Shown here: positions 24,894 through 35,882 of the stretch, piece by piece
Layout of the letters: each line of letters starts with the position of its first letter
How positions within the stretch are numbered: the stretch's first letter is position 1
Source: Oscillospiraceae bacterium
GTDB lineage: Bacteria; Bacillota; Clostridia; Oscillospirales; Oscillospiraceae
NCBI GenBank assembly: GCA_031260685.1
Contig: JAISLB010000056.1
Location: forward strand, 1-37,696
Reading direction: 5' to 3'
DNA length: 37,696 nucleotides
The notes under the pieces: generated by a model
What the model was told of the DNA's origin: nothing
The model's database searches: none
The model's input: the letters and a program-made list of their open reading frames with translations, nothing else
Made by a program: the position numbers and the translations under genes

Positions 24894-25592
24894 ATGGCTG
24901 CAAATACGAAACGTGCTCTCGTGGTAGAGGACGAAGCGAATATCGCGGAGCTGATAACGTTATACCTTGAGAAAGACGGCTTTGACGTTCGTACCGCTTC
25001 GGACGGTTTGGAAGGTCTCAAAGCCGTTGACGACTTTAATCCGACGATTATACTTCTTGATATAATGCTGCCCAAAATGGACGGCGTATCACTGCTGAAG
25101 CGGCTTCGCGAGGAACGGATTATGACGCCCGTAATCTTTCTTACCGCAAAGGGCGAACAATACGACAAAGTCAGTGGCTTGGACCTCGGAGCCGACGACT
25201 ACGTGACGAAACCTTTTCAGCCGAAAGAGCTCGTAGCCCGTATTCACGCAGTACTCCGCAGAGCCGAGGGAAGCGTTCCCGCGAAAGAACGTAAGCTCGA
25301 TTTCGACAAGCTCACAATCAATATGGACACCTACGAGCTTATTATCAACGGACAAAAAGTGGACGCTCCGCCGAAAGAAATGGAGCTGCTGTTCCATTTG
25401 GCGGCTTCCCCGAATAGAGTTTTTACGCGCAATCAGCTGCTGGACGAGGTTTGGGGCTTCGACTATTTCGGAGACAGCCGCACAGTTGACGTACACATTA
25501 AGCGGCTCCGCGAAAAGCTCGAGGGCGTGAGCAACAGCTGGGCGGTGAAAACGGTCTGGGGCGTAGGCTATAAATTTGAGACAACAGGTTGA
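24894..25592 (+). CDS. OmpR/PhoB-type response regulator (orphan)
   Basis: 232 aa. The receiver domain has the acidic pocket VVEDE, phosphoacceptor Asp about 56 (LLDIMLP) and the conserved lysine in YVTKPF; the C-terminal winged helix ends with DSRTVDVHIKRLREKLE and VWGVGYKFE. It should bind direct repeats as a dimer when phosphorylated. No histidine kinase gene is adjacent: an AbrB/PIN pair and valS follow, so its kinase is elsewhere. I choose the ATG at 24894; the track uses a GTG six bases earlier that overlaps the ribosome binding site. Confidence 0.93.
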   Translation: MAANTKRALVVEDEANIAELITLYLEKDGFDVRTASDGLEGLKAVDDFNPTIILLDIMLPKMDGVSLLKRLREERIMTPVIFLTAKGEQYDKVSGLDLGADDYVTKPFQPKELVARIHAVLRRAEGSVPAKERKLDFDKLTINMDTYELIINGQKVDAPPKEMELLFHLAASPNRVFTRNQLLDEVWGFDYFGDSRTVDVHIKRLREKLEGVSNSWAVKTVWGVGYKFETTG

Positions 25593-25613
25593 GCGCGGGA
25601 GAGAGGTCAAACT

Positions 25614-25889
25614 ATGGAAGTAGCGAGAATCACAAGCGGAGGTCAGGTCACTGTACCAATTGGAATCCGCGATAAACTGGGGTTGAGCGGCGGCGGCAAG
25701 ATAGTCTTTTGGGAGGACGCGGGCAGAATCGTAGTCGCAAATGCCGCAAAAAGCGTGTTTGACGATATGCGGACAGCCTTTGCGGGAGAAGCCGAACGCC
25801 TCGGACTGAAAGACGAACAGGACGTTGCCGCTTTGGTAGACGAAGTGCGTGAGGAAATGTGGAACGAATGTTATGCGTATAATGCTTGA
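25614..25889 (+). CDS. AbrB/SpoVT-type antitoxin
   Basis: 91 aa. N-terminal swapped-hairpin DNA-binding domain (ITSGGQVTVPIGIRDKLGLSGGGKIVFWED) followed by a helical, acidic tail that would wrap the toxin. GAGAGG precedes the ATG. It overlaps the downstream PIN gene by 17 bases, the standard antitoxin-first arrangement of VapBC-like modules, and likely represses the pair together with the toxin. Confidence 0.88.
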   Translation: MEVARITSGGQVTVPIGIRDKLGLSGGGKIVFWEDAGRIVVANAAKSVFDDMRTAFAGEAERLGLKDEQDVAALVDEVREEMWNECYAYNA

Positions 25890-26274
25890 TACAAACGTGA
25901 TTATTTCTGCTTTTGTGCTGTCGTCGCAGCCGCTGACTAAGATGATAGATGTAATATCCGAAAACCATACTATAGTCCTCTCAACGTATGTTATAGCCGA
26001 GTTAAAGCGGGTTGTGAGAGAAAAGTTTCCCGATAAGTACAGTCTGGTTGAGAACTTTTTGCAAAGGCTTGATTTTGAGCTTGTTTATACTCCTGAGGTA
26101 ATTGATAAATCGAAGTTTCCGGAAATCCGGGACAAAAAGGATTTACCGATTCTGGTTTCCGCGATTATTGAAAATGTCGATATTCTTATCAGCGGGGATA
26201 AAGACTTTATCGCTGTGAATGTCGAACGCCCTGAAATACTTACGTCAAAGAGCTTTGTTGATAAATATTGCTGA
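25873..26274 (+). CDS. PIN-domain toxin (VapC-like ribonuclease)
   Basis: 133 aa. The start RIMLDTNVIISAFV has the first catalytic Asp; further acids occur in VIAELKRV, KKDLPIL and ISGDKDF, giving the four-acid metal-binding site of PIN ribonucleases. The target RNA is unknown. The ATG at 25873 is chosen over the track start at 25849 because it gives the family N-terminus. It is inserted between the response regulator and valS and is followed after 34 bases by valS, with no promoter or T-box of its own visible for the synthetase. Confidence 0.88.
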   Translation: MRIMLDTNVIISAFVLSSQPLTKMIDVISENHTIVLSTYVIAELKRVVREKFPDKYSLVENFLQRLDFELVYTPEVIDKSKFPEIRDKKDLPILVSAIIENVDILISGDKDFIAVNVERPEILTSKSFVDKYC

Positions 26275-26308
26275 AAAGCTGCTAATCTTATTTACCGGGA
26301 GAATAACA

Positions 26309-28873
26309 ATGCGTGAACTACCTAAACAATATGACCCTAAGGACACCGAGAGCCGTATCTATCAGCTTTGGGCTGACGGAGGTTACTTCAGGGGTGTCGT
26401 TGATACTGACAAAGAGCCGTTTTCTATCGTTATTCCGCCGCCTAATGTTACGGGGCAGCTTCACCTCGGACACGCCTTTGACAATACCGTTCAGGACATA
26501 CTCACGCGCTGGAAGCGTATGTCGGGTTATGCCGCGGTGTGGATTCCCGGAACTGACCACGCGGGTATCGCCACGCAGATTAAAGTCGAGGAGGAGCTCC
26601 GCAAAGAGGGACTTACGCGTTACGACTTAGGGCGCGAGGCTTTTACGGCGCGTGTCTGGGACTGGAAAAATAAGTACGGGAGCCGCATTATCGAACAGCT
26701 CAAACTGCTTGGTTCCTCCTGTGACTGGAGCCGCGAACGCTTTACGATGGACGAGGGTTGTTCGGCTGCTGTCCGCGAAGTCTTTGTACGCTTATACGAA
26801 AAAGGTCTGATATACAAGGGTAAGCGCATTATCAACTGGTGTCCGGACTGTACCACAGCGCTCTCCGACGCGGAAGTCGAACATGAGGAGGAACCCGGCA
26901 AACTTTGGCATATCCGCTATCCGTTTAGTGACGGCAGCGGCTACCTTACTATCGCGACTACGCGCCCGGAGACAATGCTCGGTGACACGGCTGTCGCTGT
27001 AAATCCCGCGGACGAACGTTATACCGCGCTTATCGGCAGAACGCTTACGCTTCCGCTTGTCGGAAGAGAGATTCCGGTAATTGCCGACGATTACGTAGAA
27101 ACTGACTTCGGTTCGGGCTGCGTTAAGATTACGCCTTGTCACGACCCTAACGACTTCGAGGTGGGACAGCGGCACAATCTTCCGCAGGTGTTGATAATGG
27201 ACGACAACGCGAAAATTATCAACGGCGGTGACAAATACAACGGACTTGACCGCTACGAAGCGCGTAAACTGATTGTAGCGGATTTAACGGAACTCGGACT
27301 TTTAGAGAAAATCGAGGAACACGTTCACAATGTCGGTAAATGCTACCGATGCGGAACTACCGTTGAGCCTATTACCTCGCCGCAGTGGTTCGTTAAAATG
27401 GAGCCGCTTGCTAAACCCGCTATCGACGTGGTTCGCGAGGGGAAAATGAAGTTCGTGCCGGAGCGTTTCTCGAAGATTTATCTCAATTGGATGGAGAACG
27501 TACGCGATTGGTGCGTTTCGCGGCAATTGTGGTGGGGACATCAAATTCCCGCTTGGTACTGCGCGGATTGCGGCGAGATAACAGTTTCGCGCACCGACCC
27601 CGACAAATGCGGCAAGTGCGGGAGTACAAATATCGAGCGCGACCCGGACGTTCTGGATACTTGGTTTAGTTCCGCGCTGTGGCCCTTTGAAGTTTTCGGC
27701 TGGCCGGAGAAAACACCGGAGCTTGATTTTTGGTATCCTACGACCGTTGTCACGCCCGGCTATGACATAATATTCTTCTGGGTAGCCAGAATGATATTTT
27801 CGGGCGTTGAGCATATGGGCGATGTGCCGTTCCATACCGCGTACATTCACGGTCTTGTCCGCGACGAGCAGGGACGCAAAATGCAAAAATCCCTCGGCAA
27901 CGGAGTTGACCCGCAGGAGATAATCGACAAATACGGCGCTGACGCGCTGCGAATGAATATGATTTCAGGCAGTTCGCCCGGAAACGATATGCGCTTCGTA
28001 ACGGCAAAATGCGAGAACTACCGCAACTTCGCGAATAAGCTCTGGAACGCTTCGCGCTATGTTATGATGAACCTCGACAAGGAACAGCCGGAGCGTACTA
28101 CCGATGAGGACAGATGGATTCTCGGCAAGCTCAACCGTTTAGCCGGTTCTATGGCGGAAAATCTCGAAGCTTACGACCTCGGTATCGCCGCCGGGAAAAT
28201 CTACGACTTTATCTATGACGATTTCTGCGACTGGTACATTGAGCTTTCGAAATCCGGCGTTAACCCGAAGGTTCTGACGGAGGTTTTGAGCGGGGTGCTG
28301 AAGCTTCTGCATCCGTTTATGCCGTTTATCACGGAGGAAATCTGGCAAACTCTCAAAAACGGCGAATCCGCGCTAATCGTTGAGAGTTATCCGCTGTTTG
28401 ACGCTGAATTCGACAAGATTGCGGAGAATCAGGCGGCGTTTGTCAATATCGAGGCGCTGATAGCCGCTGTACGTGCTTTGCGCAGTGTCCGCGCGGAGAA
28501 GAACGTTCCCGCGGGTACCAAATCCGCGCTGTATATCGTTACCGATAAGCGCGAACTGTTTGAGAGCGTGGAGAAACACCTTAAGAAACTCGCGTATGTA
28601 ACCGATATATATTATAGGGAGCCTGATATTGACTGTATAACGGCTGTAACGCCCGAAGCGAAGCTTTGTCTGCCGCTTGCGGACTTAGTGGACCTCAAAG
28701 CCGAAGCCGCCAAACGCGAAAAGGAGCTTGCGAAAGCCGTCGCTCTGCGTGAGCAATTGTCCGCAAAGCTCGCTAATCCGGGCTTCACTGAAAAAGCCCC
28801 CGCTAATGTAATAGAAGCGGAGCGCGAACGTCTCTCAAAAGCCGAAGCGCTGATACGTCAGCTATCGGCGTAG
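26309..28873 (+). CDS. valS: Valyl-tRNA synthetase
   Basis: 854 aa class I synthetase. PPPNVTGQLHLGHAFDNT carries the HIGH motif (HLGH). The signature lysine loop reads KMQKSLGNGVDP, so the usual KMSKS is KMQKS here. The CP1 editing domain lies between, and zinc-type cysteine pairs occur at CYRCG and at CADCG...CGKCG. The C-terminal coiled coil (LKAEAAKREKELAKAV...) is complete. The track start at 26219 lies inside the PIN gene; the ATG at 26309 matches the family N-terminus. No T-box is present upstream, unlike many Firmicute valS genes. Confidence 0.96.
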   Translation: MRELPKQYDPKDTESRIYQLWADGGYFRGVVDTDKEPFSIVIPPPNVTGQLHLGHAFDNTVQDILTRWKRMSGYAAVWIPGTDHAGIATQIKVEEELRKEGLTRYDLGREAFTARVWDWKNKYGSRIIEQLKLLGSSCDWSRERFTMDEGCSAAVREVFVRLYEKGLIYKGKRIINWCPDCTTALSDAEVEHEEEPGKLWHIRYPFSDGSGYLTIATTRPETMLGDTAVAVNPADERYTALIGRTLTLPLVGREIPVIADDYVETDFGSGCVKITPCHDPNDFEVGQRHNLPQVLIMDDNAKIINGGDKYNGLDRYEARKLIVADLTELGLLEKIEEHVHNVGKCYRCGTTVEPITSPQWFVKMEPLAKPAIDVVREGKMKFVPERFSKIYLNWMENVRDWCVSRQLWWGHQIPAWYCADCGEITVSRTDPDKCGKCGSTNIERDPDVLDTWFSSALWPFEVFGWPEKTPELDFWYPTTVVTPGYDIIFFWVARMIFSGVEHMGDVPFHTAYIHGLVRDEQGRKMQKSLGNGVDPQEIIDKYGADALRMNMISGSSPGNDMRFVTAKCENYRNFANKLWNASRYVMMNLDKEQPERTTDEDRWILGKLNRLAGSMAENLEAYDLGIAAGKIYDFIYDDFCDWYIELSKSGVNPKVLTEVLSGVLKLLHPFMPFITEEIWQTLKNGESALIVESYPLFDAEFDKIAENQAAFVNIEALIAAVRALRSVRAEKNVPAGTKSALYIVTDKRELFESVEKHLKKLAYVTDIYYREPDIDCITAVTPEAKLCLPLADLVDLKAEAAKREKELAKAVALREQLSAKLANPGFTEKAPANVIEAERERLSKAEALIRQLSA

Positions 28874-28880
28874 GAGAAAT

Positions 28881-29702
28881 ATGTTACAAATCGGCATAGA
28901 CGTCGGAGGTTCCACGACAAAACTTGTCGGGCAACGTCCTGACGGTTCAATTTTTGGTATGACGCAGGTTCGCGCGGCGGATCAGGTGACTTCGCTCTAC
29001 GGGGCAATCGGAACGTTTTGCCGGAGTGAGAACGTACAGCTGTCGGATATTGCGGAGATTGCGATAACCGGCGTCGGAGCGCAGCTGTTTGAGGATTCGG
29101 TCTACGGAATACCGCTCCGGCACATTGACGAATTCAAGGCGATTGGGCGCGGGGGACTGCTGCTCTCCGGTCTTGACGCCGCGATTGTAGTTTCCTGCGG
29201 TACGGGAACAGCTTTTGTACGCGCCTCCGGAGATAAGACGGCGCGAATCGGCGGAATCGGAATCGGCGGCGGAACGCTTATGGGCTTGTCGCATCTGCTC
29301 CTCCGCGAGGACGATATACACCGCGTTTCGGATTTGGCTTCGCGCGGAAACGGCGGTAACGTCGATTTACTAATGAGCGCGATAAGCCGCGAAGCAATCC
29401 CCGGGCTTCCCGACAGCGCGACCGCGAGTAACTTCGGCGCTGTCAATCCGACGACAAGCCGCGAGGATTTGGCGCTCGGGATAACGAATCTCGTTACTCA
29501 CAGCGTTGGTATGCTTGCCGTATTCGCAACGCTGAATGACCCCGACGGTATACGCGATATAGTTCTGACAGGCAGCGTAGCGGAGCTTCCGCAATGTGCC
29601 GCGGTAATGACGGCGTTGACGGCTATGACCGGTGTGCGCTTCCGCATAACGGAAAATGCTCCCTACGCCACGGCAATCGGAGCGTTGGCAGTGGTTGGTT
29701 AG
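28881..29702 (+). CDS. coaW: Type II pantothenate kinase
   Basis: 273 aa of the ASKHA fold, first step of CoA synthesis. The N-terminal phosphate loop IGIDVGGSTTKLV, the VSCGTGTAFV and GIGGGTLMGL nucleotide segments and the catalytic Glu in HIDEFKAIG fit the S. aureus-type CoaW rather than CoaA or CoaX. It starts seven bases after valS. Its last codons and TAG stop merge into a heptamer array: the final G of the stop is the first base of the GCAGTG end. Confidence 0.92.
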   Translation: MLQIGIDVGGSTTKLVGQRPDGSIFGMTQVRAADQVTSLYGAIGTFCRSENVQLSDIAEIAITGVGAQLFEDSVYGIPLRHIDEFKAIGRGGLLLSGLDAAIVVSCGTGTAFVRASGDKTARIGGIGIGGGTLMGLSHLLLREDDIHRVSDLASRGNGGNVDLLMSAISREAIPGLPDSATASNFGAVNPTTSREDLALGITNLVTHSVGMLAVFATLNDPDGIRDIVLTGSVAELPQCAAVMTALTAMTGVRFRITENAPYATAIGALAVVG

Positions 29703-29842
29703 CAGTGGTCAGTGGTCAGTGGTCAGTGGTCAGTGGTCAGTGGTCAGTGAGCAGTGGTTAGTGGTCAGTGAGTAGTTGGGGAATTCGCGCAATTCCCGTT
29801 CCGCATCTTTCGTCCTACTGACCACTGAGCACTGATCACTGC
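29702..29842. repeat. Heptamer inverted-repeat element between coaW and yaaR
   Basis: The left arm is about nine AGTGGTC-type units starting GCAGTGGTCAGTG. The core contains GGGAATT-CGCGC-AATTCCC, a perfect 7-bp hairpin. The right arm ends CACTGATCACTGC, a near-perfect terminal inverted repeat. It fills the gap from the coaW stop to about ten bases before the yaaR ribosome binding site. Confidence 0.88.
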
Positions 29843-29862
29843 AAACGGCAAAAGAGGTTATT

Positions 29863-32252
<2,390 letters not shown>

Positions 32253-32271
32253 GATTTATTCAGTTGGGGTA

Positions 32272-32301
32272 TTGACAATTGACCTATGTATGTGTTATGC
32301 T
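32272..32301 (+). promoter_or_regulatory. Promoter of the amino acid ABC importer operon
   Basis: TTGACA, 18 bases, TATGCT. The start codon of the binding protein lies about 58 bases beyond. No T-box or other riboswitch is visible in the short leader. Confidence 0.6.
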
Positions 32302-32359
32302 TAGCTAGTTATTCGAAATCAGTCGAATTAACAAACTATTAACACTGGGAGAACATATT

Positions 32360-33229
32360 ATGAACACATCACATTGTACACTGCTGAAAAGAGTTTCAGC
32401 GCTTGTTCTTGCGCTCGCCTGTGCGCTGACTTTTGCGGCTTGCGCTAAAACAGAGGGCGGAGCGGCTTCTACGGCTGCCGGTACCGCTGCCGACGGCGGA
32501 GAAACCGTTGACTACGGTAATGTCACGCCGGGCGTTCTTAAAATCGGTATGGAAGTGGGCTACCCGCCTATGGAGTATCTCGCGGAGGACGGCTCGACTA
32601 TAACAGGCTTTGACTATGAGCTTGGTCTTGAAGTCGGCAAGAAGCTCGGGCTTGACGTAGAATTCGTGGATACCGCTTGGGAAGCTATCCTGACTTCGCT
32701 TGACAGTAACCGCTATGACGTGGTTATGTCCTCGCTTAGTATTACCGCGGAGCGGCAGGCTAATTACAACATCACTAAGCCTTATATCGCGAATAATCTC
32801 GTTCTCGTCACGGTATCAGGTTCCGGTATTGATTCTACGGAGAGTTTAGCGGGGAAAAGGGTTGCTACGCAAACCGAAACTACCGCCGACGACTATATGA
32901 ACGAACTCATCGACGGCGGACTAAATCTCGCGGGTTACAACGTATACGAAAAGGTTATCAACTGCTTCGACGAGCTGAAACTTAACCGTATTGACGCGGT
33001 TATGGTGGATAAAGTCGTTGCGCTGTATTACCTCGCAAACTACTCGGAGCTTGAAGTCGTTTGGGAAAGCGACACTCCCGAACCACTCGGAATGGGACTG
33101 AAAAAGGGTAACGACGTTCTGACTGCCGCAATCGAAAATGCAGTTGACGAGCTTTACGCCGAGGGAACTATCGCGGCGATTGCTAACAAATACTTCGGCA
33201 GCGACATAACAGCGGGAGTACGTAAATAG
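32360..33229 (+). CDS. Polar amino acid ABC transporter substrate-binding lipoprotein
   Basis: 289 aa. Lipoprotein signal peptide with the cysteine at about residue 28 (LTFAAC), then a short Ala/Gly-rich linker and a periplasmic-binding-protein type 2 domain starting LKIGMEVGYPPMEYLAEDGS and including GFDYELGLEVGKKLGL, as in family 3 solute-binding proteins. Ligand is probably a polar amino acid or cystine; the exact one cannot be read. It is membrane-anchored outside the cell and feeds the permease encoded next. Confidence 0.92.
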   Translation: MNTSHCTLLKRVSALVLALACALTFAACAKTEGGAASTAAGTAADGGETVDYGNVTPGVLKIGMEVGYPPMEYLAEDGSTITGFDYELGLEVGKKLGLDVEFVDTAWEAILTSLDSNRYDVVMSSLSITAERQANYNITKPYIANNLVLVTVSGSGIDSTESLAGKRVATQTETTADDYMNELIDGGLNLAGYNVYEKVINCFDELKLNRIDAVMVDKVVALYYLANYSELEVVWESDTPEPLGMGLKKGNDVLTAAIENAVDELYAEGTIAAIANKYFGSDITAGVRK

Positions 33230-33240
33230 GTTAACGGCAT

Positions 33241-33297
33241 ACAGCGGACGGTTGCACTGACCGGCTTTTCGCGGAGTCTTTTGCAACTGTCCGCTGT
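33241..33297 (+). repeat. Stem-loop between binding protein and permease genes
   Basis: ACAGCGGACGGTTGCA (33241-33256) pairs with TGCAACTGTCCGCTGT (33282-33297), 16 positions with one G-U. Outer bases (GGTTAAC and GTAAACC) extend the symmetry partly. In binding-protein operons such hairpins commonly protect the upstream message and lower permease expression, which would suit the higher need for the lipoprotein. No T-run follows. Confidence 0.75.
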
Positions 33298-33330
33298 TAA
33301 CTGTAAACCGGACAGCGGGGATAAGATATT

Positions 33331-34005
33331 TTGTTCGAATCAATACTGCACGGGCTAAGACAAATAGCCGGGTGGATTATCCCGCTTGCGCAAGCCGCGG
33401 AAGTCACACTCGCGCTCTCGGTTATCTCCGTCGTTATCGGCATAATCGGCGGCGTATTCATAGCGCTCGGGCGCATTTCGCGCGGCAAAATTCTCAAGCG
33501 GATTTGCGGCGCGTACATCTTTGTCTTCCGCGGGACGCCGCTTTTGATGCAGCTGTTTTTCCTGTGGACTGCATTGCCGCTTGCTATACCCGCGCTTACT
33601 ATGCAGAATCGCTTTCTCGCGGCTGTGATAGCGTTCTCGCTGAATTCCGCGGCTTATCAGGCGGAGATTATCCGCGCGGCTATTCAGTCTATCGACCCCG
33701 GGCAAATGGAAGCCGCTAAGTCGCTGGGGCTGACTTACAGCCAAGCTATGCGGCTGATAATTTTCCCGCAATCTATCAAGCGGCTCGTACCGCCGATTGG
33801 CAACGAATTCATTATGGTGCTTAAAGATACTTCGCTTGTGCAGATGATTTCGCTTGTCGATTTGATGAAAAAGACGAACCAAATCCAGTCCTCGGCGGCG
33901 ACTGCGTTAGTCTATCTGCCGTCCGCCGTAATGTACCTGATTTTCACGGGAGTGTTCACGTGGCTATTCAACAGACTGGAAAAACACCACGCGAGATATG
34001 AGTGA
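33331..34005 (+). CDS. Polar amino acid ABC transporter permease
   Basis: 224 aa, about five membrane helices. EVTLALSVISVVIGIIGGVFIALGRI at the N-terminal side and the coupling-loop region EAAKSLGLTYSQAMRLIIFPQSIKRLVPPIGNEFI are typical of HisM/GlnP permeases. Likely TTG start at 33331, since no ATG fits; GGGG lies about 11 bases upstream, a weak site that matches reduced permease synthesis. The stop codon falls within the following heptamer repeat. Confidence 0.9.
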   Translation: MFESILHGLRQIAGWIIPLAQAAEVTLALSVISVVIGIIGGVFIALGRISRGKILKRICGAYIFVFRGTPLLMQLFFLWTALPLAIPALTMQNRFLAAVIAFSLNSAAYQAEIIRAAIQSIDPGQMEAAKSLGLTYSQAMRLIIFPQSIKRLVPPIGNEFIMVLKDTSLVQMISLVDLMKKTNQIQSSAATALVYLPSAVMYLIFTGVFTWLFNRLEKHHARYE

Positions 34006-34116
34006 ATAAGTAATAGTGAATAGTGAATAATGGGCGAACTACAGACTTTGCGTATTTTCTTGCTGTAGTGGGACCAATCAGTTACCACTATTCACTATTC
34101 ATTATTTACTATTAGT
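34001..34116. repeat. Heptamer inverted-repeat element inside the ABC importer operon
   Basis: The left arm is degenerate AGTGAAT units beginning in the permease stop codon. The core has a 7-bp hairpin ACTACAG/CTGTAGT (34038-34044 and 34063-34069). The right arm is ATTCACT units ending before the GGAGG of the ATPase gene. It lies between two co-transcribed genes, so it probably does not terminate all transcripts. Confidence 0.85.
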
Positions 34117-34127
34117 TGGAGGTAATT

Positions 34128-34886
34128 ATGCCGCTTATTGAGACGCAGAATATTACGAAACGCTTTGGGGAGCTTGAGGTTCTCAAGGGGATTTCGCTTA
34201 CTGTGCAAAAAGGTGAGACTATCTGCGTTATCGGACCCTCCGGCGCGGGTAAGTCTACGTTTTTGCGCGCGCTGAACCACCTCGAGTCTATAACGAGCGG
34301 AAAAATTATCATCGACGGCGAAGTTCTTGACGACCGCGAAAACGGTATCAACAAATCAATATTGACAAAACAGCAGGAAAGCGACATTCTCCTCGAAATG
34401 GGTATGGTATTCCAGCGTTTCAATATTTTTCCGCACAAAACGGTTCTTGAGAACGTGGCTTTGGCGCCGGAGAAAGTCCGCAAAGTTTCCAAAGCAGACG
34501 CTGAGAAACGTGCCCGAGACCTGCTCGAAACAGTGGGACTGACGGATAAGACTGACGTTTATCCCGCGAAACTCTCCGGCGGTCAGCTTCAGCGCGTAGC
34601 GATTGCCCGCGCCTTAGCTATGGACCCGAAGATTATGCTTTTTGACGAACCTACGTCGGCTCTTGACCCGGAGCTTGTCGGCGAAGTTCTGAACGTTATC
34701 CGCAAGCTTGCCCAGGACGGTATGACGATGCTGATTGTAACCCACGAGATAGGTTTTGCGCGCGATGTGGCTGACAGCATAGTATTTATGGCGGACGGGC
34801 TGATACTGGAACAGGCTCCCCCGGCTGAAATCTTTGCGAATCCCAAGAATGAGAAAACTAAGTCGTTCCTGCAAGCCGTGCTTTAG
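34128..34886 (+). CDS. Polar amino acid ABC transporter ATP-binding protein
   Basis: 252 aa GlnQ/HisP-type ATPase. Walker A GPSGAGKST, signature LSGGQLQRVAIARAL, Walker B IMLFDEPTSALDPE and the H-loop VTHEIGFARDVAD are intact. GGAGG precedes the ATG at 34128, 12 bases after the track start. It powers the permease encoded upstream. The family usually carries a shorter Q-loop insert; here there is an extended ENGINKSILTKQQESDILLEMGMVFQ stretch, a common variant in glutamine/cystine systems. Confidence 0.95.
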   Translation: MPLIETQNITKRFGELEVLKGISLTVQKGETICVIGPSGAGKSTFLRALNHLESITSGKIIIDGEVLDDRENGINKSILTKQQESDILLEMGMVFQRFNIFPHKTVLENVALAPEKVRKVSKADAEKRARDLLETVGLTDKTDVYPAKLSGGQLQRVAIARALAMDPKIMLFDEPTSALDPELVGEVLNVIRKLAQDGMTMLIVTHEIGFARDVADSIVFMADGLILEQAPPAEIFANPKNEKTKSFLQAVL

Positions 34887-34960
34887 ACAGATAGCAGATA
34901 GCAGATAGTAGATATCAGATAGCCGAGGTTGGACGTAGGTTGCGTGGATAGCCGCACCGG
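34884..34960 (+). repeat. Heptamer tract of the AGCAGAT/ATCAGAT class with core
   Basis: Starting at the ATPase stop codon TAG: AGCAGAT, AGCAGAT, AGTAGAT, ATCAGAT in period 7, then GAGGTTGGACGTAGGTTGCG, which partly resembles the GGGGGTTAGGACGTAG core near 15.4 kb. A second arm is not evident. It ends about 30 bases before the EamA gene. Confidence 0.7.
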
Positions 34961-34991
34961 AGCGCACTGACGGGTGAAGCGGAAAGGTTAA

Positions 34992-35864
34992 ATGCTGCAT
35001 AAACATATAAAGCTTATCTCCGGAATCGGACTGCTGCTCGCCACGATTATCTGGGGGAGCAGTTTTGTTGTGATGAAATACTCGGTGGAAACGTTTCCGC
35101 CGGGCTACCTGATAGCCATACGATTTACAATGGCGGGACTCGCTGGCGCACTCGTATTTGCCAAAAAGTGGCGCGGATTGCGCAAATCTGACATATATTC
35201 CGGAGCGTTAGCGGGTTTTTGGCTTGGGGTGAGCTATCTCCTGCAAAACTATGGGCTGAAATACACTACCGCCAGTAACAACGCGTTTATAACGACTTTT
35301 TACGTTATAATCGTTCCTTTTCTATGTTGGGTCTTTAATAAGGACAAAATCCGCGCGATACATATAGTGACGGCTGTAATCGCGCTTTGCGGAATCGCGC
35401 TTCTTTCGCTGAATAACGAGGGCGGGAGCTACGTACCGCGCTTCGGCGATGTACTGACCTTGGGGAGCAGCGTGACCTTTGCGGCGCATATACTGGTACT
35501 CGCGAGAACCGCCGGAAAAGTTGACGTATTCCGCTTGTCGGTGCTGCAATTATTGTTCGCGGCAGCGGTGTTGTGGATATTCGCCGGGATATTCGAGACT
35601 TTCCCGGCTCCGGAGCTTTTTACCCCGGGACTGTGGCTGTCGCTGTTATATCTTGCGTTTTTTGCCACGCTTGCGGCTTTTGTGTTCCAAACGTTAGGCG
35701 CGAAGCATTTGCCGCCGATGACTGTTTCGATACTGCTTTCGCTCGAGTGCGTTTTCGGAGCAATTTTTTCGATAGCGATATTGGGCGACCCGCTTACGGG
35801 GCAGATATTTGCGGGTTTCATACTTATGTTCGCGGCTTCGGTGATTTCAATCAGGAACTCGTGA
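34992..35864 (+). CDS. EamA/DMT family transporter
   Basis: 290 aa with about ten membrane helices in two EamA repeats. ATIIWGSSFVVMKYSVETFPPGYLIAIRF and the second-half LLSLECVFGAIFSIAILGDPLTGQIFAGFILMFAASVIS are typical of the drug/metabolite transporter superfamily. Many members export amino acids or metabolites; the substrate here is unknown. Weak ribosome binding site (AAAGG). Followed after 18 bases by an unknown membrane protein gene. Confidence 0.9.
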   Translation: MLHKHIKLISGIGLLLATIIWGSSFVVMKYSVETFPPGYLIAIRFTMAGLAGALVFAKKWRGLRKSDIYSGALAGFWLGVSYLLQNYGLKYTTASNNAFITTFYVIIVPFLCWVFNKDKIRAIHIVTAVIALCGIALLSLNNEGGSYVPRFGDVLTLGSSVTFAAHILVLARTAGKVDVFRLSVLQLLFAAAVLWIFAGIFETFPAPELFTPGLWLSLLYLAFFATLAAFVFQTLGAKHLPPMTVSILLSLECVFGAIFSIAILGDPLTGQIFAGFILMFAASVISIRNS

Positions 35865-35882
35865 CTACGGAGGACAGGAGCA

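Noticed and set aside
26275-26308. T-box or promoter for valS
   Set aside because: Only 34 bases separate the toxin stop from valS, with no T-box motif and no convincing -10/-35 pair.
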